From positions 62,001 to 126,000 of the IMG/VR virus record IMGVR_UViG_3300030329_004647: a stretch of 64,000 bases of DNA. One strand, given 5' to 3'. Within the stretch, counting starts at the first letter, position 1. The number at the start of each line of letters is the position of its first letter. The stretch is from a virus. This document shows positions 31,801 to 39,040 of this stretch, piece by piece. The position numbers and the translations under genes were made by a program. Below the pieces are notes generated by a model. The model did no database searches. It saw only the letters and a list, made by a program, of their open reading frames with translations, and was not told where the DNA came from.

Positions 31801-33093
31801 CAAGAAAAGGTACCTGGAATGCCTAGTTATAAAGTAAGAATTTATGATAAGGATAGAGAATTCCTTAGTACACATAGATTTTTAGCGGACAAACCAACAC
31901 TACATGAATTGTTCAATCAATCCTATACCATGTTAGATAAATTAAGATATAATGTAGAAATTCCAAAAGAGGACTTAGATAATTTTTATAAAGAAACGAT
32001 AGAGCAGGATGTCTACGGAAGAGGAGAGGGTCACGAGAGCGCTAAACTTTTAGAGCTGGTATATAAAATTATAAAAGACCCAACCTTTGAGGGTCTTAAA
32101 CAACAATTAGAAGAAAACTATAATGGTGGGTTGACCGTATTAACTGAGGGTGATGTCCCAGTAATTAATAGTATGATTGCTGGTAAACAGTTTTTAAGTA
32201 TCTATCTTCCCGATGAGGATTTTAAGTCAGAGTGGATGAATATAGGTGATGATGATGATTATTATTTTGATTTAGCTGTAGACCGCTATTATAGTGAGGA
32301 CCATTGTGAAGAGATGGAGGAAGATGAAATTGCGTATATAGGGAGTTACATGAACAAAGAAAATATAAAAAAATTAAATAACCTTTCTGAAATTATTGGT
32401 GAACCAATAGGAGACTGGAGACAGGAATCTGAAATAGATGAGTATCTAACCAAATACTTTACCAAAGATTGGAACGACTATATATGGAGAATTGTGGAAC
32501 AGATTGGGTGTGCGGTAGGAAGAAACCGAGTTAAGGATATAAGAAAATTAGTGAAAGAGGGGTTACTTTTAGACGTGGATTATGTTGGTGCTAGAAACTA
32601 CGCAATGTGGAGAATAGATATAACATATCCTGAATTATTATACCTTGTAGGGATATATGGTGTGGATAATATAAAACAATTAGAAGACCATTCCATAAAT
32701 GACCTAGATGTAAATTTATATGACGCGTGGTGGGATAGTTGGTCTCTCGAAGGTGGTGAAGAAGATATTAATTGGGAAATGGGCAGATTCTTAGATAATG
32801 TAATGGAAGAATACGGTGATGACCTTAAAACTCTAGGTGAGAATGAAGAAAAATTTATGGAAACGATAAATAACTTAGGATTTACAAAACCCTATAGAGA
32901 ATGGCAACTAAAACAAGATGTTGAGGGAAGCAGTTACCAAAGGTCAATAATAATAAAAGATTGGGATTTAAAGAGTGGTAAAATACACATCCAGATACAA
33001 GAAAATGATGAACAAGGAAGATGGCAAACAAAACAACACCAAACCACTATTGATGAATTACCAACCTATGTTAATCAACACCAACTATTTTAA
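28813..33093 (+). CDS. Giant multidomain protein with zinc-metallopeptidase and GTKWC domains
   Basis: 1426 residues, the longest gene of the window. Residues 839-880 hold a zinc peptidase signature: HEIEH at 843-847 and a likely third ligand Glu 874 in QPHEVRAQ. Shortly after, 935-990 form a domain with GTKWC (957-961) and SSGTHYILIDKKTGEKYSLV, a WCT-type module I have seen in large phage proteins but cannot name with certainty. The N-terminal 800 and C-terminal 400 residues are acidic and unrecognised. The N-terminus (MISNLHKIERKINVLNSIYE) only loosely resembles the leader. Architecture fits so-called polyvalent phage proteins delivered with DNA; that is inference. Confidence 0.75.
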   Translation: MISNLHKIERKINVLNSIYEDKSPSYRLKVLHKNLNLSLKECGVILKESSSTNPDYTYFYENLEKKFKKNSYKNIRDIIFNYLNGWIIEEDIFWVFYVDSGDDIFLDPTDGPDKLTIVYLLTQKIQSIFPISEDEAFEISNDFIDFKLNEEKTKRLVEQNQKKINPPVQPGDYIRVIEIDHDMFPPSEYEQNYMPPEHLELGEVQEVYQEENPIDGSEVTMLRVYFPNLEFDSEDVMGGGGLEGGYDDGVRVLVLPYDTYIKTDEVLTEHGIIGDNKPNRPRIPDILRKNLIRARFERPGGWGRNSELFILYLTPVGKIMDIQFGSTTNASVSPFQINQQVSFGDLYKFEQDSPFDLRMFGRLREQDEQMSLFPTGDWEFTVGFEDYALENGEMIAGSDQDTADWIRKTAPERLVAKIFKMWDAGGIDFSNLKLLGLPTNSALITFLLKRYIRNTKKPIPVSYTFDCDDLSDLFDKDSRDYNLDYIKQYLCGDDSFWDTDLWYGNEWSDYMSDDIDETNWKIISEIFGGASPSDAEDILNRSSSSEEVDELIEKYDEEIDDIRNFVTQSHDTAMEDATKSAMAADIKEKILDHFGGGSQHDGKIQGKLFRNDNGKFNYVIEGDLRDLVNEVWDNTEDVFQFHPDYSNTTLEDALMEMDGRTMVSYDLDQHLFRLLMEEEFKFWDYCEGRLGDCLEVDTKFFDGYWHPSYDINEYLIDRLYELIPGPIQEQTERYLQKKGDQLTRKVVKDILHILKTEKVLDDLYILPDHVSGVDGDEYTRGDLEFNVTLHILQNPNQDRAFMVDANMGGDFDDEIEVIISLGPKFGQGDYEQVQGFLNDYVRHEIEHVIDALEGNEVETPQGLSPFEYYTQPHEVRAQKAGFKRRAKIEKRPVEDIVKDYIEYRQSIDKLTDDEKNALVTQLTEQEKKSRFKTIYENDNWKYVWPIGDESFCEIAKGTKWCGEWTKDQNWYQSIGSSGTHYILIDKKTGEKYSLVDQEKVPGMPSYKVRIYDKDREFLSTHRFLADKPTLHELFNQSYTMLDKLRYNVEIPKEDLDNFYKETIEQDVYGRGEGHESAKLLELVYKIIKDPTFEGLKQQLEENYNGGLTVLTEGDVPVINSMIAGKQFLSIYLPDEDFKSEWMNIGDDDDYYFDLAVDRYYSEDHCEEMEEDEIAYIGSYMNKENIKKLNNLSEIIGEPIGDWRQESEIDEYLTKYFTKDWNDYIWRIVEQIGCAVGRNRVKDIRKLVKEGLLLDVDYVGARNYAMWRIDITYPELLYLVGIYGVDNIKQLEDHSINDLDVNLYDAWWDSWSLEGGEEDINWEMGRFLDNVMEEYGDDLKTLGENEEKFMETINNLGFTKPYREWQLKQDVEGSSYQRSIIIKDWDLKSGKIHIQIQENDEQGRWQTKQHQTTIDELPTYVNQHQLF

Positions 33094-33909
33094 TCAATTA
33101 AGTAAACTCCAAGTAGTAGGTTTATGTTTATAACTGTACTTATTTTCTCCTAATATATTTAAAAGTCTTTCACCTAACTTTATAGCGTTCTCCACATCCT
33201 CGACAACTACATATTCATAATTAGAGTGCCAGCCATAATAACCCGCTGCAAAATTTAAACAACTAAAATCAAACATTTCTTTTAATACCATAGTATCCGT
33301 ATACGGGTGATTTAACCAGTCAGTAATTCCATGTTCTAATATAATATCTTTACACTTTTCGATAAAGTCACCATCTTCCTTATACAACTTTACACCCATT
33401 AAGGTTTTACTCATAGTATTATTTTCAGTAGAATCAAACTGTATAGCGTATCCTACATCTTTAAAAAATTCTTTATCCGCTTGTCTGGTTCCTTGACAAC
33501 CTGTTTCTTCAGCGACTGGAAAAAACACTTTAACATTATCTAATTTGTCTAATAACTCTAAACAAATAAAAACCCCAGCTTTGTCATCACCCCCTATACC
33601 ACATCTATTACCATCATTATCGGAATACGCAACTAAAGATAGTTTTTTTTCGTCTTGAGCATTTAAATGATACTCCTCTTTTACAGTATAGTCTTGGATT
33701 TCATGCACACTATCCAAATGAGCCACCAAACACGGAAAATGTTTAGCATTACCCTTAGTCACATAAATCGAACCAAGCTTATCTATCTTATAGGAATAAC
33801 CCTTTTTATCTAAAATACCTGTAACATATTCTATTAATAAGTCTTCTTCCCAAGTATAGGTAGGTACTGATAAAATATTTTTAAGTTTTTTTATTGTTTT
33901 TTTATTCAT
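33094..33909 (-). CDS. M20/M42-type zinc aminopeptidase or deacylase
   Basis: 271 residues. Metal-site motifs of the clan MH peptidases are in order: VAHLDS (His 64, Asp 66), GIGGDDKAG (104-112), PVAEETGCQG (131-140, catalytic Glu 134/135), FDSTE and AGYYGWHSNYEY (late His). Length is short: the lid/dimerisation domain of M20 enzymes (about 100 residues) is largely missing, nearer to M42-like forms. Probably cuts short peptides in the cytoplasm. Own host-type promoter 4 nt before the ATG, so early. Confidence 0.85.
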   Translation of the reverse strand: MNKKTIKKLKNILSVPTYTWEEDLLIEYVTGILDKKGYSYKIDKLGSIYVTKGNAKHFPCLVAHLDSVHEIQDYTVKEEYHLNAQDEKKLSLVAYSDNDGNRCGIGGDDKAGVFICLELLDKLDNVKVFFPVAEETGCQGTRQADKEFFKDVGYAIQFDSTENNTMSKTLMGVKLYKEDGDFIEKCKDIILEHGITDWLNHPYTDTMVLKEMFDFSCLNFAAGYYGWHSNYEYVVVEDVENAIKLGERLLNILGENKYSYKHKPTTWSLLN

Positions 33910-33913
33910 ACTA

Positions 33914-33945
33914 CAAAGATAAATAAAAATTTTAATATAAACAAA
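33914..33945 (-). promoter_or_regulatory. Host-type promoter for 33094-33909
   Basis: Leftward TTTG (33945-33942), 20 bp, TATCTTTG (33921-33914), then TAGT and ATG. Three nt separate it from the rightward late element. Confidence 0.7.
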
Positions 33946-33948
33946 TTA

Positions 33949-33956
33949 TATTTATA
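33949..33956 (+). promoter_or_regulatory. Late promoter TATTTATA
   Basis: 14 nt before the ATG at 33971. Confidence 0.55.
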
Positions 33957-33970
33957 ATAAAACCTTTAAA

Positions 33971-34777
33971 ATGAAATTTATGATTAAAGAAGAGATAAAT
34001 AGAATTAAAAATTTAATGTTAGTTAATGAAGAAAATGAGATGGGTCAATATATGGATTCCACATATCTTAAAACATCCGAACAAGCAGGGATAGGAGATG
34101 AAGAAACAGAAGTAATTGTATTTAACACAATTAAAGATGCTATAGAACATAATATGAAATTAGTGATGTTAAGACCAGAATATGTTGAAGTAGCTCGTAA
34201 CCTTATAGATAGTGAAGGAGCAAATGTTTTAGTGGGTACGGTTATAGATTTTCCATATGGGAACGGTAGTGTAACTGATAAAGTACAAGAAGCTAAACAA
34301 GCTGTAAATAATGGAGCAGATGAATTAGATTTTGTAATAGATTATAGAGCTTATTTAAGAGGAAATGTAGAAAAAGTTAGTAGAGAGATTAAAGAAGGTT
34401 CTGAAATTGGATTAAAAAATGGAAAAACAGTAAAATGGATTTTAGAGACTGCAGCCTTAACTGAAGACCAAATAGGGGAATTAACTTCTATAATTAGAGA
34501 TGTGATTATTGACAATTTTGGTGAAGGTGAAGCCGCAAATGTTTTTGTAAAAACATCTACAGGATTTTTTACACCAGAAGGGGGTGGTCCTGGAGGAGCT
34601 ACTGAAGAAGCGGTATCTATTATGACAAATAACGCAGGTCCCTTAAAGGTTAAAGCATCTGGTGGTATTTATAGTCAGGACGATTTGAAAAAAATGGTGG
34701 GAGCTGGAGCAAGTCGTATAGGTACTTCAGCAGCTAAAGAAATAATGTTAGGTCAAAAAACAGAAAAGGATTATTAA
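33971..34777 (+). CDS. deoC: Deoxyribose-phosphate aldolase with virion-type leader
   Basis: 268 residues. Leader MKFMIKEEINRIKNLMLVNE (ends L-V-N-E) precedes a complete DeoC barrel: MDSTYLKT (28-35), LRPEYV, GTVIDFPYGNGS (89-100), GADELDFVID (115-124), KWILET, FVKTSTGF (Schiff-base Lys 194), KASGGI (Lys 228) and GASRIGTSAA. Splits deoxyribose 5-phosphate into acetaldehyde and glyceraldehyde 3-phosphate. Bacterial DeoC lacks such a leader. Stop overlaps the next start (TAATG), so it is coupled to the deoxyribosyltransferase-like gene. Confidence 0.92.
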   Translation: MKFMIKEEINRIKNLMLVNEENEMGQYMDSTYLKTSEQAGIGDEETEVIVFNTIKDAIEHNMKLVMLRPEYVEVARNLIDSEGANVLVGTVIDFPYGNGSVTDKVQEAKQAVNNGADELDFVIDYRAYLRGNVEKVSREIKEGSEIGLKNGKTVKWILETAALTEDQIGELTSIIRDVIIDNFGEGEAANVFVKTSTGFFTPEGGGPGGATEEAVSIMTNNAGPLKVKASGGIYSQDDLKKMVGAGASRIGTSAAKEIMLGQKTEKDY

Positions 34778-35664
34778 TGAAAAAGATAATTAAAAAAATA
34801 TTAAAAGAAGAGGTGGTAGATGTCACCCTATTCCAAGACGAAATATTCGACTTACCCCTAGAACAAAGAAAAGCTGTAATGAGTGGTTTGGAGGAGTTAT
34901 TGAAAAATAAAAATAATGATTCCGACTTACAAGAACAAATTTCTTACAAAGGTATTCCTGAAATAAAAGCTACAACCACATTTGGTAAAATTTTAAAATG
35001 GTTAAAAAGGTATATAACAGATAAAGCGACTAACTTTTTAATCAACGCCTCTATGAGTGAGGTTAAGGACACTATACAAATGTTAAAAGTTTTAGACCCT
35101 ACCGATATGCAAGGACTATTCAAACCAAAAGCAATGTATTTAGGAGGGGGGATTGATTTTGCTGAGGACGGAGCATCTTGGAGAACTAGAGTAGAGGAGT
35201 TCTATGGTCCAGACCATGTAGTTAAGGATGAACGACTACGTACATTAGTAACAACAGGAAAATTAAATTTTGGTGGTATAAAATATCCAGCTTTATTGAA
35301 TCCATTAAGAGCTGAAACGGTAAGAGCCGAAGACCCAACATTCCAGGAAATGTTTAAAAAATGGAAGGCAAATGAATTAAATGATGAAGACATGATTATA
35401 TTCCAGGAAAAAGTTAGAGAACAAATCGTACACCAAGATTTATATATGTTACAAGTTTGTGATACTAATCTAATTAGTTTTGATGGGACAGCGGGAGCTG
35501 GAACATTCGGTGAAGCTCAAATATCCGCCTTAAAAAATCAACAAGTTTTTATATGGTTAAATAAAGGTATGAAAATGTCTAATATTTCTCCTTGGTTATT
35601 TCCATCTATTACTAAAATATTAAAGGACGATGAACTATGGCCTTTCTTAAAACGACTAGGTTAA
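34777..35664 (+). CDS. Nucleoside 2-deoxyribosyltransferase-like protein with short leader
   Basis: 295 residues. Short leader MKKIIKKILKEEVVD, then about 100 helical residues, then a Rossmann-like nucleoside deoxyribosyltransferase pattern: AMYLGGGIDFAEDGASWRTR (substrate loop, about 119-138), LLNPLRAE, DLYMLQVCDTNLISFDGTAG and GTFGEAQISALKNQQVFIWL (Glu of GE as likely nucleophile). The family moves or hydrolyses the deoxyribose of nucleosides or nucleotides. Coupled to DeoC; together they could dismantle deoxynucleosides. Confidence 0.75.
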   Translation: MKKIIKKILKEEVVDVTLFQDEIFDLPLEQRKAVMSGLEELLKNKNNDSDLQEQISYKGIPEIKATTTFGKILKWLKRYITDKATNFLINASMSEVKDTIQMLKVLDPTDMQGLFKPKAMYLGGGIDFAEDGASWRTRVEEFYGPDHVVKDERLRTLVTTGKLNFGGIKYPALLNPLRAETVRAEDPTFQEMFKKWKANELNDEDMIIFQEKVREQIVHQDLYMLQVCDTNLISFDGTAGAGTFGEAQISALKNQQVFIWLNKGMKMSNISPWLFPSITKILKDDELWPFLKRLG

Positions 35665-36161
35665 TAATACTTAACCACCTTACGGTTTAAACTCCAAGTA
35701 AATTTATATTCTGCAGTAAACTTGTTATTGTTATGTTCTTTACAACATTTACCACAAGCTAACTCTCTTTTACTTTTTCTAGCGTAATACACATCCCTTT
35801 CACATTTAGGACAAGTAGCAATCCATTTCATTACCCTGGATTTATCAACACCACTATTACTAGTACATCTTTCACCACTACACCCAATAGACATAGCAAT
35901 TTTTCTCCAATTATTGTCATGATTAGAATAACCACGTTTTTTGTAATCCAAAGCGTGTGCGATTTCGTGTAAAATAGTATTTTTTACTCTAGACTCACTT
36001 GTTTCGTGTTGAGTCAAAGGTCTAGACAGTGAAAGAGTTTTAAGTCTACCATTATGACAACCAAATCTACGCACCGCTCTATCCCACTTAAAGGTGTAAT
36101 CAGATACTCCGTGTCTTCTCATTAGTTTAAGGGCCATATTTCTTGCTTTTTCTAAATTCAT
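35661..36161 (-). CDS. SprT-like zinc metalloprotease
   Basis: 166 residues. HEIAH at 65-69 (HEIAHALDYKKRG) followed by a zinc ribbon CPKC (117-120) and CGKC (136-139), the SprT/Spartan layout. Such proteins degrade DNA-crosslinked or chromatin proteins in other systems; phage members are uncharacterised. Strongly basic. Start ATG overlaps the upstream stop (ATGA), so coupled with 36158-36622. Confidence 0.85.
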   Translation of the reverse strand: MNLEKARNMALKLMRRHGVSDYTFKWDRAVRRFGCHNGRLKTLSLSRPLTQHETSESRVKNTILHEIAHALDYKKRGYSNHDNNWRKIAMSIGCSGERCTSNSGVDKSRVMKWIATCPKCERDVYYARKSKRELACGKCCKEHNNNKFTAEYKFTWSLNRKVVKYY

Positions 36162-36622
36162 TTCTCAAAAGTTATTGTGTTAATTTTAATTCCGTCGTAA
36201 TGTCTACCACCTGTAATACCCATTAATTTTAGATAATCTTTAATTTCACCTTTTACTTTACTTCTTATTTCTTCTCTAATTCTTTTGTGACTTTGATATC
36301 CCCACGCAGGACTATAAGTAGATTCATATCCATCCCAGTAAGTTTTTTTACAACGAGTTAGTTTTTTAATATCTTGTTGAGTGTCATTATCACGGTCATA
36401 TCCTCTACCTGTACAGGCAGTACCCCTTACCTTCAAGTTTACTAATATTGTAGAGTACTCAGGATTGTAGATACTTCTATTACCCCACTCGTCGTCTAGT
36501 TTAATCCAAGTAATACGATATTCTATATTCATTCTCCCACCCCAGTGTTGATTTTCTCTGTTGTCAAAGGAGAATCTTTCTTCTTTAATAAGTCGTTGTA
36601 ATTTTTTAGGTAATGTTTTCAT
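36158..36622 (-). CDS. Hypothetical basic protein coupled to SprT
   Basis: 154 residues starting MKTLPKKLQRLIKEERFSFD. Tyr/Trp/Arg-rich (NIEYRITWIKLDDEWGNRSI), two Cys, helical end. No family recognised. Own host-type promoter with 4-nt gap to ATG; overlaps the SprT start. Confidence 0.65.
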   Translation of the reverse strand: MKTLPKKLQRLIKEERFSFDNRENQHWGGRMNIEYRITWIKLDDEWGNRSIYNPEYSTILVNLKVRGTACTGRGYDRDNDTQQDIKKLTRCKKTYWDGYESTYSPAWGYQSHKRIREEIRSKVKGEIKDYLKLMGITGGRHYDGIKINTITFEK

Positions 36623-36626
36623 ACTA

Positions 36627-36657
36627 CAAAGATAATAAAAAAGTTTGTAGTATCAAA
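36627..36657 (-). promoter_or_regulatory. Host-type promoter for 36622-35661 operon
   Basis: Leftward TTTG (36657-36654), 19 bp, TATCTTTG (36634-36627), then TAGT-ATG. Confidence 0.7.
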
Positions 36658-36674
36658 ATATATAGGTATAAATT

Positions 36675-38699
36675 TTACTTTTGTTTAATTTTAACTTTGT
36701 TTGTTTTTTTGTTGTAGTTAACAAAATAAGAATTTCCTTCAGTAACAGTACCTTTTAATATTTCTTCTGAGATTAAATCTTCTAAAATTGTTTGGATAGC
36801 TCTCTGTAAAGGTCTCGCTCCATACTTTTCATCATAACCCTCTTCAGAAATGTGTTTAATCACTGTAGGTCCAAAACTAAAATCGTAATCTTTTTCTTTT
36901 AATCTAATTTTTAATTCAGCTAATTGAATTTTTACAATTTTTTGTAAGTCCACAACTTTAAGTGACTCAAATATAACAACCTCATCTATTCTATTAAGAA
37001 ATTCAGGATTGAACGTGTTCCTCAGAGACTTAGAAATTAAAGACCTCATATGTTCTTCTTTGTGTTGTTCTTTAGCTTTAGTAGAAAAACCAATTCCTTC
37101 TCCCCAGTCTTGTACTTTTTTAACCCCTATATTAGATGTCATAATAATTAGAGTATTTTTAAAATTTATTTTTCTTCCACTTGAATCTGTAATATAACCA
37201 TCATCTAAAATTTGTAACATTAGATTAAAAATATCAGGATGAGCCTTTTCAACCTCATCAAATAAAATTAAAGAATAAGGATTATTACGAACTTTTTCTG
37301 TTAGTTGTCCTCCTTCATTATAACCCACATATCCAGGAGGAGAACCGATTAGTCTAGATAAAGCGTGTTTTTCTTGGAATTCAGACATATCTACTCTAAT
37401 TAATGATTCTTCAGAACCAAATACATGGGAAGACAGTTGTTTAGCTAAATAAGTTTTACCAACACCAGTAGGCCCTAAAAATATAAAAGAACCTATAGGT
37501 CTATTAGTATCCTTTATACCCACACTATTACGTTTAATAGCTTTAGATATTTTACTAACAGCAGTTTCTTGTCCAATAACCACACCTCTTAATTTATCCT
37601 CAAGATTAAGAAGTTCTTTTTTCTCCCCAATATCTAACCTACTTAATGGTATTTTAGTTATATCCGAAACAACCTCCATAATACTATCAACTGTTATTTC
37701 TGTTCTTTTTAAGTCTTGGTCTTTTTCCCACTTTAATTTTAATTTTTCTAAATCTGTAACTAATTTTCGCTCACTATCTCTTATGTCAGCAGCTTTTTCA
37801 TAATTTTGAGTCTTTACTACTTTCATTTTTTCTTCTTTAAGTTTTGCTATTTTTGTTTTTAGATTTTCTATTGATTTAGGGTACTTTACCTCTATTTGAA
37901 ATTTAGCACCAACTTCGTCTAGGATATCTATAGCTTTATCAGGAAACTGACGTTCATTAATATATCTTTCCGCAAATTTTACACAACTCTCTAAAGCTTC
38001 TTCTGAATAATTTACCTTATGATGAGATTCGTACTTATGTTTTATCTGCTTCAATATTGTAAGAGTTTCTTCGGTACTTGTTGGAGCTATACTCACTTTT
38101 TGAAATCTTCTTTCTAAAGCTCCATCTTTCTCAACCTTTTCTCTATACTCGTTTAAGGTTGTAGCCCCTATACATTGTACTTCACCTCTCGCTAAAGCGG
38201 GTTTAAAAATATTAGCAGCGTCTAAAGAACCAGACGAATTTCCAGTACCCACAACAGTGTGCAACTCATCAATAAAAATAATAACATCTTTATTATTTTT
38301 TAGTTCATCTATTACAGCTTTCATTCTTTCCTCAAACTGACCCCTGTACTTAGTTCCAGCCACTAGTGATGTTAACTCTAATGAAACTATTCTTTTATCT
38401 AACAATGGTCTAGGACCCTCACCCCTACTTAACATAATAGACAAACCCTCTACTATTGCTGTTTTTCCACAACCAGGTTCACCTATTAAAACAGGATTGT
38501 TCTTTTTTCTACGACACAACGTTTGTGCTATTCTTTTAATTTCTTTTTTTCTACCAATAACTGGGTCTAATTCACCTGCTCTTGCTAATGCTGTTAAATC
38601 TGTAGAAAAATTATCCAGAATGGGAGTTCCTTCTGGTTGTATTTCATCTCTATTTTCGTCTCTTCTAGGTTTATCTGACGCTTCTTTAAAATCTGACAT
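36675..38699 (-). CDS. clpC: ClpC-like AAA+ unfoldase lacking the N domain
   Basis: 674 residues with two complete AAA+ modules. Module 1: GEPGCGKT (73-80), DELH (144-147), GATTLNEYR, R-fingers. A UVR-type linker (about 296-322, QNYEKAADIRDSER) identifies the ClpC branch. Module 2: GPTGVGKT (409-416), DEVEKAHPDI (481-490), GSPPGYVGY pore loop. The loop at 535-538 reads GIGF, the IGF-type tripeptide that docks ClpP. The N-terminal Clp repeat domain (about 140 residues) is absent. No ClpP is in the window, so it probably uses host ClpP; without the N domain its substrate choice will differ. Confidence 0.93.
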   Translation of the reverse strand: MSDFKEASDKPRRDENRDEIQPEGTPILDNFSTDLTALARAGELDPVIGRKKEIKRIAQTLCRRKKNNPVLIGEPGCGKTAIVEGLSIMLSRGEGPRPLLDKRIVSLELTSLVAGTKYRGQFEERMKAVIDELKNNKDVIIFIDELHTVVGTGNSSGSLDAANIFKPALARGEVQCIGATTLNEYREKVEKDGALERRFQKVSIAPTSTEETLTILKQIKHKYESHHKVNYSEEALESCVKFAERYINERQFPDKAIDILDEVGAKFQIEVKYPKSIENLKTKIAKLKEEKMKVVKTQNYEKAADIRDSERKLVTDLEKLKLKWEKDQDLKRTEITVDSIMEVVSDITKIPLSRLDIGEKKELLNLEDKLRGVVIGQETAVSKISKAIKRNSVGIKDTNRPIGSFIFLGPTGVGKTYLAKQLSSHVFGSEESLIRVDMSEFQEKHALSRLIGSPPGYVGYNEGGQLTEKVRNNPYSLILFDEVEKAHPDIFNLMLQILDDGYITDSSGRKINFKNTLIIMTSNIGVKKVQDWGEGIGFSTKAKEQHKEEHMRSLISKSLRNTFNPEFLNRIDEVVIFESLKVVDLQKIVKIQLAELKIRLKEKDYDFSFGPTVIKHISEEGYDEKYGARPLQRAIQTILEDLISEEILKGTVTEGNSYFVNYNKKTNKVKIKQK

Positions 38700-38878
38700 A
38701 TATTTTTACTTTTTAATTGTTATAAATTTAATTAAATCTGCCTAATAAATCAATACTGACTATATGACATGGTGAAACTTGAATGTTATGACAAAATGTC
38801 TTATCATTGTTATAATACTATGTTGGTACACTTATTGTAATATAAAAGTACGAATAACAATTAAAAAAACAAAAGAAA
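38700..38878. promoter_or_regulatory. Divergent intergenic region between clpC and the dnaK unit
   Basis: Holds GACA-AAA-TGTC (38790-38800) as a small inverted repeat and several TATAAT-like stretches, but neither the late element nor a complete TTTG-N20-TAnnTTTG promoter. Both chaperone genes diverge from here, so shared regulation is plausible. Confidence 0.3.
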
Positions 38879-39031
38879 ATGGATAAAATCAAAAAAAGAT
38901 TTAGCCAAGAAAAAATGTTTAAAATAATAGACGATTTTTTTAACTATAAATTTGACTACACATCAAATGAAAAAAGTTTGACTAAATCAAATGTTATTAC
39001 TAAAATTAATAAGAAATTAAAAAAAAATTAA
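38879..39031 (+). CDS. Small basic protein preceding dnaK
   Basis: 50 residues starting MDKIKKRFSQEKMFKIIDDF, very Lys-rich, ending INKKLKKN. Ends 9 nt before the dnaK ATG, so probably cotranscribed. No family recognised. Confidence 0.5.
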   Translation: MDKIKKRFSQEKMFKIIDDFFNYKFDYTSNEKSLTKSNVITKINKKLKKN

Positions 39032-39040
39032 ATTAAAAAA

